DNA from: Schoenoplectus triqueter
Lineage: Eukaryota; Streptophyta; Magnoliopsida; Poales; Cyperaceae
Assembly: GCA_964058805.1 (NCBI GenBank)
Contig: CAXKVV010000580.1
Coordinates: forward strand, 1 to 64,000
Length of the DNA stretch: 64,000 bases
Direction of reading: 5' to 3'
The notes beneath the pieces are model-generated. The model was not told the DNA's origin. It ran no database searches and saw only the letters and a list, made by a program, of their open reading frames with translations. Within the stretch, counting starts at the first letter, position 1. Each line of letters starts with the position of its first letter. A program made the translations under genes and the position numbers. Positions 47,884-59,650 of the stretch are shown here, piece after piece.

Positions 47884-48451
47884 TTCCAGAGAGTATACAA
47901 GCAATATCCTAAGTGTGAGAGAGTTAACCCCAAGAGATTGAAAATATTTAATTAGCCAAATTATTATTTAACCTCAATCTAGCTTCTCTTCATTCTTTCA
48001 ACTTCATCCTTCGTGATCTACTCTGTCATTATTTCGTGCTGTAGTGCTTATTTTTATTTTGAGTGTGTTGTCACTCACTTTTCTTTGAGTATGTTGTCAC
48101 TCTTATTACTGATAGGTTTGGTAGTTTATTTTTGTAAGGGACCAAGTTCTATAAGTGTAAAAAATAGTTTTATAGTGTATCGGCTCAATCTCAATTGTTA
48201 GAGGTTAGGAGTCCCGAAAACGTAGGTATTTTAGGCCGAATTCCGTTATGTCTTGTGTTCTTATTTGATTTTTTCTTTTCTTTTCTCTTTTTGCTTTAGT
48301 CGCTACATTCTTGTTGAGAATTAAATTGAATTATTTTCCGCTGTCATTACACTTGAACATTAAGTCTCAAATCGATTTTTATATTTCTACTTTAGATTCT
48401 TTATAATTTTACATTATTTAAGCCTCAAAGATCATCCTTTTAGGGCCTTCA

Positions 48452-49861
48452 TGCATAAATTACATTATTCATTATTATTATTTTTTTAATATTTACAGTT
48501 CGAGAAAAATAAATAAAAAAAGTACATGATTGTAGTCATTCTATCAGCTAAATTTTTTTTCTAACAATTTTAAAATTATAATTTATTAAATTAATAGATC
48601 AATAATTGTATTAGCATTAGACTTCTTATGTATAAGACATATAGTACCAAGGTTAAATTTTGAAATATCTAGTTGATTCTAATAGATAATAATAACTAAT
48701 TTACATACATCTCTAAAAATCAAGTCTCAAAAAGACTGATAAAATTAAAAAGAAAAACCATCAGATCCTGACCTTGTTGGATTGCAAAAGAAAACTATTT
48801 TTTATTTCAGATTCAGAAAAACATGCTTCTAAATAAATATTTTAATATGCACTTAGCGCAGAGCAATTATCCCAAAAGGAAGCATATAATGAGATAGTCC
48901 TAATTTTTGTAGTACCAACTAAAACTTGTTTTCAAAATTTTAGAATTAAATTCTAATTATTCATTAATTTATAAGGAGAAAAAATATATTTTTTTCTTTT
49001 TCTATTAGATGATAATGTATGAAAGTATCTAGTATTAACATCTTTTTTCTGAAAATCACTTAACCTTAGCTCTTTGTTGCCGGTATATCTCCTCATCATC
49101 ATAAAATCTTATCTAAATTAAACTAACATCATTGAAAAAAAAACATTTCCCGCTCTCTTTCTTTTTAAATTTGTTTTAAATTTTAATTCTCAAACTATAA
49201 AGATTTTTTTGTTCATGTTCTGAGCAGCATAGAAATTTCTTAACCTCTTAATTTTTTTAATGAAGTACAACTTCAATCTCCATTGTTCTCCTCAGAGATT
49301 AAAAAGTTACACAAAAATTTTCAGAGCTAATCATTTTTTTTCAATTCTAATAGATAAATTATTATATAAATAATTATATTAAAAATAATATAAGTATTTC
49401 CTATAATAATTTACTCCATTAGACAAACAGTACGAAATGATCTTTATCAATATCATTATTTATTATACTTAACCGATTTTTTTATTTATATTCATATCTA
49501 TTAAGTTAGCAAAATAAATTTTTATTTATATCTATTTTTTTAAATACGATACAGAAAGGAATAAATAAACTAAAATATCTTTAAGAATTGAATAATCAGT
49601 AAAAAGATACAATTAAATCATTAACACGCCTAGTCTGGGCAGTGTCATAGTCTGATTAATATTTGGGAAGGGATCACTTCATAATGGTTATCTTGATAAT
49701 CTTGATGATAGATTTTCAAATAATACGAAAAAAATCTTAAAAATAGAATTTTTTTTATGGATATGTTATTATACTTATAGATTGATGATGATTTAAATTT
49801 CATATAATTTTATTATCATTTCATAATCCATCAAACACCGTCAAATTATAACCGTTATAAA
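48452..49861. other. Intergenic, no gene seen
   Basis: AT-rich sequence with frames all short and unrecognised. No clear element ends found. Confidence 0.55.
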
Positions 49862-50255
49862 TAAGGGTGTCAATGGGTCGGGTCATATTATTTTATTATT
49901 TTTCTTAACCCGATCCGAACCCGACCCGATTAAATTCGGGTCAAAAAATATTGACCCATACTCGACCCGACGGGTCACGGGTCGACCCGACCCGACCCGA
50001 CCCGTGTAAAATAATTAAATATTTTTATATAATTTTAAGTAATAAAATATTGATTAATTTATAATTAGTATATATTTAAGCTTTAATTAGTAATAAATCA
50101 TAAAATTACTTTAAAAAACATAATTAATTGGGTCAGGTCGGGTTGACCCGAAACCGACCTGACCCGATTCTGGTCAAAAAAATTAAATCCATATCCGATC
50201 CATTTATCTTTGGGTCGGATTCGAATTAGATCAGATCAATAATTATCACCCCTCA
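49862..50255. mobile_element. hAT-like MITE upstream of MED33 (inverted copy of 23622 family)
   Basis: Ends TAAGGGTGTCAATGG and (inverted) TGAGGGGTGATAATTATTG. Strong GACCCGACCCG subterminal words. Body is the reverse complement of the 23622-24085 copy ('aaataattaaatatttttat', 'aagtaataaaatattgatta'). Flanks gttataaa and attgtaaa match at 6 of 8. Ends ~340 bp before the MED33 start codon. Confidence 0.7.
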
Positions 50256-50595
50256 TTGTAAATTATATAAAATTTGATGGTACTTGATGGAATATCAAGC
50301 GATAATAATTGTCACCCCTGATTTATGTTTTAGTAGAGGACTGCGATATCAGTGTTCACTAAAGACAAATTGCGTCCAGAGTCCAGACAGCCATGTCCCA
50401 CTTTCACGTGAGAGAAATTCATCATGGGCATTATACACCGGGTGCAAGTAGGAATGAATAATACCGTCTTGATTTTCTTGTGTTCCGCGATTATATTTTT
50501 CTGTGTTCTCCAGTAGGAATCGGGGAACAATTCCCTACTGGACTGCTTCTGTCATTCCACGCATCGATACTGGTCTAATTGATCCCCGACGCCAT
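50256..50595 (+). promoter_or_regulatory. MED33 upstream region and 5' UTR
   Basis: Less AT-rich than the flanks. The frame of exon 1 is open upstream to about 50503 but lacks an ATG before 50596, so most of this is probably promoter and 5' UTR. No confident TATA box. Confidence 0.5.
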
Positions 50596-52929
50596 ATGGT
50601 AACGCTACCGCCTTCCGTCGACTCTCAGGCGAACTCCGCTGTCTCATCTATCGCCGCCGATTTGGAGCGACGGGTGATGGCGGCGGTGAAAGCGTCGGAA
50701 GCTCGCGGCGACCCGCCACTGCTGCGCGCTGTTGAGGCGGCTAGATGCTTCGTCTCCGACGAGAAAGATGGTTTAGGCTCAGGGTTCCCTAATCCCGAGC
50801 TGGCGTCGATTTTGGTCTCTAACCTCTGTTTCTCGCACAATTCACCTTCCATGTGGAAGCTCCTCGATCAAGCTATGGCGAGTAAGCTCGTGTATCCTTG
50901 GCATGTACTCGCTTTGCTCACCCCCAGGTGAGACTTAGAGTCTAAAGAGGAGATTAGAGGTTTTTTTCTTTTTTTCTGTTCCTTCCATTGGTAACATTTG
51001 CAGCTTAGTCCTTCATATTCGAACTTCTAAAATGCACAAATTTGAAGCTCAGCGTACTATTCATTGTTGCTTCGTGCTAAACAAAATGGTTCGAGTTTTC
51101 TCTGTTTTTGTTAAAAGTGAAATTGCAATCTTGCATTCTTCAGAAAGCCAATGTTATTAATAATTGAATACATCTAGGGTTGCAAGAAAAAAATCGTAAT
51201 TCATAATTCGTTCGATGTTCGATTTGATTTTAGTTTGTTTAATTAGATTTTTTTGTTAGTTCGATTTGAGTTCGGTTCGATAATTTTTTTAATGAATTAA
51301 TTTAAATTCGATTCGTAATAGTTCAATATGTAGTTATTTATATATATTTTTAACTATTTAGTTAATAATATATGCAATAACATAATTATTTTATTATAAA
51401 ATTAATAATATCTTATTAATTTATTATTAAATTAATAAGTATTAGTTAATTATTTTAATTTTAATATGAAATTAATAAAATATTAACTATTTTAGGTTTA
51501 GTTGTTTATGATAATATAAAAATAAATATTAAAATTAAAATAATTAAATTTATTTAGAGTTCAATTTAATTTGAATTTGATTTAATTTAAAATAATTTCA
51601 AATCAAACTCAAATACGAATGAGTTAAATTAAATTTGATTCATTTACCGCTTTAAACACACCGAGGAAGTAACTTCTTTGTTGGCTCTTCACCTACTACA
51701 AAAAAAAGTTCTTTATTTTGAATTTTAGCAATCTAGCCCCATATTTTATCAAAAACCCGTTTGGTCCTTTATTTCTTTCCAAATACAAAATGGTCGCTTA
51801 CTGCTTATGCAATTTGGAAAACTGTGCGCTTGAGAATTTATGCGACTTCAATTAGTATCCTGGTCGATGCAACATGAACTTCATGGAAACATGAAAACTC
51901 CTTGCCCATCAGTTATCTTGGACTGAATTTCTAAATGGATCTTTTTGAGGGTCTTTATTTGGTAATTTTCAGATTGATTCAGCACCGAAGAGCACAGCCA
52001 GAGGCATATAGACTTTACCTGGAGCTAATGAGAAGCTATGCTCTCACTTCCCCTTTTCTAGAAACCGGGCTTTGCATGCAAAAGTAAGAATTTTTTTCAC
52101 TTTTTAATTTTTTACTCTTCTGTTCCACCTTGCAAAATCACTTTCTAAGGTGTCATGATTGATTTTTTTTTTTTGAAGTAGTTGGCAGAAAACCTACTGT
52201 ATTTTATTAACCAGAGGCTGTGGTTTATAACTTTCAGAATTTACCATTGAACAAGGAACACAGTTGATAAGTAGCAATCACCACCATTCCACTGTGTCCT
52301 TTGTTTTTAACAACAATAATAGTCTTAAGTGGGCATTATGACCTGGAAAAGCCCCAAAGCAGAGATTTTACATGATCCATGATTTCATGCTTCTCTTCCT
52401 AATATGGCAGCGATTTGTGAGGCATTGAGTCTCTTCCTAACAACTTGTATATGATTGTGACTTGTTTTCCAAATGACACCTTAGAGGCATTGGGATTATC
52501 GCTTCATGAGATATTTATACTTGACTGCAGCTTATTATTCTTCATTTCATAAATAATTATTAGAATAACTTAATACATGCTTACCACAGGATTACGAGAT
52601 CCATGGATGATGCTTTACAGCTTTCTAATACCTACCGAGCCAAAAGAGTTTATTTCGGAACTACTCTTGTTTTCTTCTTTGTGAATGCAATAACCGCCTT
52701 GATTGATTCCTCTCTGGAAGATTGGGGCTTACCTTTTGCATCACAAGATAGGGCCATGAATGAAGGGAATCAATCTATGGATCTAGACATGAAAGGTGGA
52801 TCAGATAAAAAAGATCAGTTACGACGAACTAATACTTTCACTGCATTTGAAGTTGTTGAAAATATGAGCTCAAATGAAAGGATATTGATTCTACTACGAC
52901 TGGCTCATCTAAACATGTATATATCATAT

Positions 52930-52963
<34 letters not shown>

Positions 52964-53406
52964 GTCGATTAAAATACAACGCGTTGCACGGATGCACCCG
53001 TGCAACGCGTTAAAATCTCAAAATTTAAGTTAAAAATGATCAATCCAAACCGTTCAATTTATTCTTCATATCAAATTCTTGTAGAAAATCAAATTTTATA
53101 TTTTTTGAAATTTTTTTACTATTTTTTTGAGTAAGAAGAAAATCATCACTATTGGACGATCCAAATTCCTTAAATCAAGCAACTTTCTTCTTACCCAAAA
53201 AAATAGCAAAAAAAATTTAAAAAATATAAAATTTGATTTTCTACAAGAATTTGATATGAAGAATAAATTGAACGGTTTGGATCGGTCATTTTTAATTTAA
53301 ATTTTGAGATTTTAACGTGTTGCACGGGTGCATCCGTGCAACGCATTGTATTTTAGTTAACCTCTCGTTCTATGTTATGCATAGCACCATAGCCCAACTC
53401 TCTCTC

Positions 53407-53453
<47 letters not shown>

Positions 53454-56400
53454 AAGTTAGAGTGCTCCTAAGAGCACCGAGCCCCTCTGTGCTCTTAACT
53501 CAAAAACATATCTAATCATCTCCAAATTTCAATTTCTCTCTCTCAATAAATCTTTTGTATCAAAATCTTATAGGATACAAAAAATTTACTATTTTTTGAG
53601 TTCCATAAGTGTCTATTTCATATTTTTTAAGATGAATCTAATATAATCAATCTTTGCATATGAAAATAAACAATTTTAAAAAATCTAAAACAAGCAATTG
53701 AAAAACTCTAAAAATAGAAATATTTTATATCTATAAGATTTTGATACAAAGAATTTATTGAGGTACATAATTCAAAATTCGGAGATTTTTAGATATATTT
53801 TTGTCCGTGCTCTTAGGAGTATATTAGTTTTACACTTTTACTATATATATATATATTTCTTTTTAGTACAACCTAGCTTTGCAAGAGAAGCAGTGTTCAA
53901 TTCCTAAGCAGCATTAACTGTACATACTACAAACCAGTCCAGTGGTTCTTTGTCCTTGTGTGGTACTTGGTACAATACCGTTTTTTTAATGCACACCACA
54001 ATGCACGTTAAAATTTAATTGTTCTAGAAACCTCTTTTAAGTTAGAAGGCAAAATAGAAGCACCATTTGAAATTTTGAACTGTATTACCCATCATAATTG
54101 TTGAAGAATAGAATATCCTCGATTTCTTATATCCCACTTGTAATTCTAATTTTATGCTAGGTTAGGCCTGAGCTATTTAATAGCTTACTCCAAAGGCTCC
54201 ATTTTATCGAAACTCACAAAGTGTCCTCAAAAAGCTTGGCATCTGTAAACCATCTCCTTGAGAATCTGTTCTCAAATATTCAGAAGGGCATGAATTTGGG
54301 ATACAAGCCAAACAAACATGACCTCCTGGGGCATATGATCAATACCGAGTCAAATTCCCCAATGTTTCTCTACCCTGGTGCCAGGAAAAGTGGTTGTTGG
54401 ATTTCAATTGATATCTTATTAGAGAGTTTCATGGAGGGGAAGACTCTCATGCCTATAGCTGCTTTTGAACTTCTAACAGGTGCTTCTGCGTTCAGGCATT
54501 TTGTATCTCCTCCTTTCCTTTGAGAAGATTTTTTTGGCATTACTTAGAAAAAACTTTGAAAATTTTAAATTGACTTACAAGAGGCATATGATGGAGTATT
54601 TGCTACTTCCTTTCTTTTGGCAATGTTATTCTTATTGATTTCTTATTTTTTTTGGTGATGTACTGATGTTAGCGTTTTTGGCCTACATAGATGGATCAAA
54701 TTACATTTTTTTTAATATATATATATAGTTGGGCTGTGGTGCTATGTACGGATCATTCCCGCGCTATGGATCGGTTTTTTGTTATCAAAGTGTAAATGAT
54801 CGATCCAACTGTACAAAATAATTTTCATATGAATATCTAGACATAGACCAAATTTTATATTTTTTTAATTTTTTTTTACTATTTTCTAAGATAGTTAGAA
54901 AATCACTTGATTTAGTTATTATGAGCCATTCAAAAAAAATAATTTTCTATCTTAAAAAATAGTTAAAAAATTCTAAAAAATATAAAATTTTGTCTGCGTC
55001 TAGATATTTATATGAAAATCATTTTGTACGGTTGGATCGACCATTTGCACTTTGATAACCGAATGGCTCGTGTGCTACGGACTGTTTCTTCGTCTTCAAA
55101 GTTCAAATGGTCAATCCGACCGGTCAAAATATTTTCCATATACAAATCTAGTTAGGAACCAAATTTTATATTTTTTAATTTTTTTTACTATTTTGTAAGA
55201 TAGCTAGAAAATCATTTGATATAATTATTATGAGCCATTCAAAATGAGTGATTTTCTAGTCATCTTAAAAAAATAACAAAAAAGTTAAAAAAAAAATATA
55301 AAATTCAATCTCCAACTAAATTTTCATATGAAAAACACTTTGACCGATTGGATCGATTAGTTGAACTTTGAAAACGGAGAAACGATTCATAGCACACGGA
55401 CTATCCGTGTTACGCGTAGCACCGTAGCCTAACTCTCTCTCTATATATCTATATATATACGAGTGATCAATCTAAGTTCAATTTAATCTAATATCAAGAA
55501 TATTATAAGAAACTAGTCTTACTATTTTTTTTCATTTTTTAATATTTTTTTTGGGTTTTTGAAATATGGCTCCAAATAATAAGGAAATAAATTGTTTGCT
55601 TGTTAGTAGAAAGGGTCATCTTTCAAAACACCAAAACAAATAGCAAAAAAGTTCTAAAAGAGGTCAAACTTGTCTTCATGCATGTTTTGTTTTGTTGATT
55701 TAATTGAATCACTTTGATTACCATTTGGAGTCCGGGACTGAAAATATGTTGTTTGAACCACATTAGCATTTTGGCCGAAATACTGATGTTAAAAGAACTT
55801 TATTTTCCTTAGCTTTTATTGGTTCTAAGATCTGGCTTCTTATTGTTTCTTCACTCTTTTAACAGATGTGACCATGACCTTACATATCATCAATCAGGCT
55901 AGTTGGCAGGAGACCTTTGAGGCACTATGGATCTCAGCTCTTCGACTTCTCCAACGGGTTGACACAACTTTTCTTTTAGTTATTTTGCTACTCATTTATG
56001 TAATTTTCAAGTTTCATTATAGTGAACCAAAAGGTGCTATCGTATCTTCATACGCAGTACTTCAGGTTTTCAAGTTAAATTAGACTATGATAGTTGTTCA
56101 GCAAATTATCAAGCACAGCCTGGTCTCTCTATAAAATGCTACTGATTAAAACCAGGACTTGTTTTTCAAATATTACTTATACATGTTATCTCTTTGTTAT
56201 CTAAACCAGGATAAAGAACCAATAGAGGGACCTACCCCTCACCTCGACACAAGGCTGTGTATGTTACTGGCTATTATTCCCTTATCAATTGCACCAATTC
56301 TGAAAGAAGAGAGTGACAAAATACACGTTGAAGGAACCGAGGTTGCTTCCAGAAAGAAGGGTTTGGTGGCTTGTCTTCAGTCCCTGGGGCAGTTCACTAG

Positions 56401-59400
56401 TCTCCTCTCGCCACCACCATCAGTGGCTAGTGCAGCTAATGAAGCTGCTTTAAAGGCGGCCAAGTTTGTCAGAGATTTTAAGGCCGGAAGCGGTAGCCTT
56501 GGGATGATGGGTCTTAACGACTCTTCTACAAGAGCAGGTATTTTTTTTAACAATTGTCACAATAGATCCCTATAGTGAAATTTATATAGATTTTATTATT
56601 TTACTTTTTGTTTGATTATTTATGGATGCTTGTCTCAATATGTTTTAGTTTGAATATTCTTTTTTTTTCTCCCTTGCACCGTTACTGGTCTTGTCGTGAA
56701 AATATATGCCATTGGGGACTGATACACCCATCTGAGATTCTGATGCCTATTATTATACTAATAGTATAATATATAGTGTTATCTTTTGCTTTTTGGTTAG
56801 TATTCAGATTAGATTTCAATTGGTTTTACATATATAATAATTTTTTTTTCAGTCGGAAGTTTGTTGCACCTTGTGGTAGAAGCATGCATTGCAAGAAACT
56901 TGATTGATACATCTGCATATTTTTGGCCGGGTTATGTATCTCCATTCTTGGCCACAAAGGATCAAAACCCATTGCTGGTTCAAGAATCCCCTTGGTCAAA
57001 CTTCATGCAAGGGGCCCCTCTTACTGGGTCGCTTCAGAGCGCACTTATAGCAACTCCGGCATCAAAGTAATAGAATGACATTATGAGTTTTTGTTTTTAC
57101 TGTTTGTTATCATGTTTTGTTGGTCTTGATTTACTAATCCTTTGGATTGTTCTTCTAAACCTGTCTAGTGTAGCTGCGCTGGAGAAATTGAATCATTTAG
57201 CATTGAATGGATCAGAGGAAGAGAGATCGGCCGCTTCAAAGATCTTATGTGGCGCTTCTTTGACTCGTGGCTGGAATATTCAGGTACATTTTATGTTTAG
57301 TAGTTTAATGACAATAAAGTGATTGATAAATCATAAAATAGTTATGAACCAAACTTTTACTGTTTTATAAAGCATTGTCAGCCATTGTAAATAATGTAAT
57401 ATAACGCTTAGGCTCTTTTAGGTGAGATAACTTGGGGGTATAATTATCCTGACCAGAGCTTTAAGTTTTGTTATTGTTTTGCTTTCAATCATTTTAGGTG
57501 GGATGAAAATTCACTAGCTCATAAGCCAATAATGATTAATGAATCTCTTTGGATTTTATTGATTGATCTTAAGAAATGAGTTTTTCGCTACTGTTTTACA
57601 ACAATATAATTTATTTTATTTACATTTTGCCTTTTGTTATTGATTTGAAACGAAATATACCAATCATAAAACATGATTTTTATAAGATTGGCATCCAGAT
57701 AAATGCATCTCTTTAGATTATATTAGTTGATTGATTTTAAGAAATGTGCTTTAGCTACTGTTTTGTACCAATATAATTTACCCGGCTTCTATGATTGTGA
57801 TTTTGATTTTCCAGGAAACTGTAGTGCGTATGGCAATAAAGCTCTTATCTCCTCCGATGCCATCTGATTCTCCAGGAACTGGAGATGCAAATCATTACTT
57901 GACTCATATGTGTATGCTGAATGCAGTCTTATCATGCCTTTGTCATGTCGATTCTGTACATATTCTTTCACTGTATGGCATGGTAAGTTTTTCATCATTA
58001 CTTCTATTTATTGGTCCATTTGAGTGTTTTTACTTCTCATTCTGGTCAACATTGGTGGAAATAAATTTAAGGAGAAAGAAGAGGATATATTGACAAGATA
58101 CAAAAAGAAACAAAGAAGCCCACTTAAGCCAACCCCCCTGGGACTGACATTGTTACTTCATTTATGTTACTAGAATCACTAAATGAAAAACTCTAAAAAA
58201 GTCCAGACCTAATGTGCGAGAATGTGTACTCATTGACTGCCCCAGTACCTGGCAGGACCTAACTAGTAAATAATGTTGTTCATTATGGGCATCTAGTATA
58301 GTGGGCTCAAGGTCTTGTAGATTGACTGTAACTTATTTATTTATAGGTGTTACTTAACAAACACAAAATAATCACTTGAACAAAATTTCAAACTCAGTAC
58401 TGACTGAACTTAGTTGTTCTCAGGTTCCAGAAGTAGCAGCAGTTTTGATGCCACTGTGCGAAGTATTTGGTTCATTTCCACCGCCTTCTAATTACCAATC
58501 GAGCAGTGGGGAAGAGGTCTCTGTCTACTCAGTCTTCTCCTTTGCATTTCTTTTCCTGCTCCGTTTATATAATTTTCATGCACCGGCACAAGCAAGCACA
58601 GTCTCTGGCCGAGCAGGCCCAATTCGCCATGAACTGAATCTTGATTACCTGCTTTTATTGCGAAATAGCCGCATTGGTGCTCATCGAACAACAATGGGTG
58701 GCAGCAACAATGCAGGCAGCACCAACCCTTTTCATGATTTGCCACTGCACTCGGTGTACATTGATTCTTTTCCAAAATTACGTGCTTGGTACTTCCAGAA
58801 TCAGGCATGTTTGGCCTCAGTTCTTTCAGGACTTTGCAACAGGAGCCCAGTTCACCAGGTGGCAAACAGGATTTTGAATATGATTTGCCGTAAGATGACT
58901 AACAGTGGAGGTGTTGCATCTTGTAGTACTGTTACAGGTATGGGAACTGAAACAGGTACCGCTACCACCACAATCTCGAGTAGTAGCATAAGTGGATCAT
59001 CAGGTAGTGTGTCAGAGGATGCATCCCCAAGGCCATTGCTTCCTGCTTGGGAGGTGTTAGAGGCCATACCATTTGTTCTAGAGGCTGTTTTGACTGCATG
59101 TGCCTATGGGCGTCTGTCTTCGCGTGACTTGACTATAGGTTATTTTGAATGCCCCTCCCTCCCTCCCCCTTTCTCTTCTCTCAAAAATGAAACTGAGCGA
59201 CCCAATTATAATTTACAGGTTTGAGGGATCTTGTAGACTTCTTTCCAGCTTCTCTTGCAGGGATTGTGAGTTACTTTTCGGCTGAGATTACTCGTGGGAT
59301 CTGGCCAAACGTCGCCATGAACGGCGTAGATTGGCCAAACCCTGATAAATCTCTCCATTTGGTTGAGACAGAGGTGAAGGATATCCTGGCTCGTGCAGGG

Positions 59401-59619
59401 GTTCACATCCAGAACTGTTATCCACGTAAGTACATATTTTGCATTGAAATTTTATTCTGGTTTACTATCAAGAAATCTGTGTTCATGCCAAGTTCAATAG
59501 AGATTGTTTGTTTCTTCTATAACTGATCTTTCATTATTGGCTGGAGATGATTATTGAGAATTTAACCATGCTATTAGCATTGTTGTTAGACGATTATTTA
59601 TTGGCTGGGATTAAAGGCT

Positions 59620-59650
<31 letters not shown>

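Larger units (their letters stand above)
39136..48451 (+). mobile_element. Old Ty1/copia element with nested insertions
   Basis: LTRs at 39136-40296 (1161 bp) and 44653-48451 (1160 bp after removing a hAT insert and its 8-bp duplication). A tRNA-iMet primer site follows the 5' LTR and a purine tract precedes the 3' LTR. The internal part holds only gag-like remnants; I see no protease, integrase or reverse transcriptase, so it is internally deleted or non-autonomous. An Athila-like solo LTR (41212-42604) interrupts gag. The LTRs differ by very roughly 10-15% over their first 100 bases, so it is much older than the Athila at 1138. A clean target duplication was not found (catgt against tgcat). 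Confidence 0.85.
44653..48451 (+). repeat. 3' LTR of copia element, split by hAT insertion
   Basis: TGTATTAAATAA...GCCTTCA. LTR sequence runs 44653-45252 and resumes at 47892-48451. The CCGTTATAACGG-like repeats recur at 44920-45150. Between them is the 2.6-kb hAT element and its duplicated target site. Confidence 0.85.

Noticed and set aside
39131..48456. Target duplication of the copia element
   Set aside because: catgt and tgcat do not match well enough to claim; the element is old.
54151..54160. First AG (tttatgctag) as MED33 exon 4 acceptor
   Set aside because: Gives the wrong frame; the AG five bases on restores MPELFNSLLQRL.
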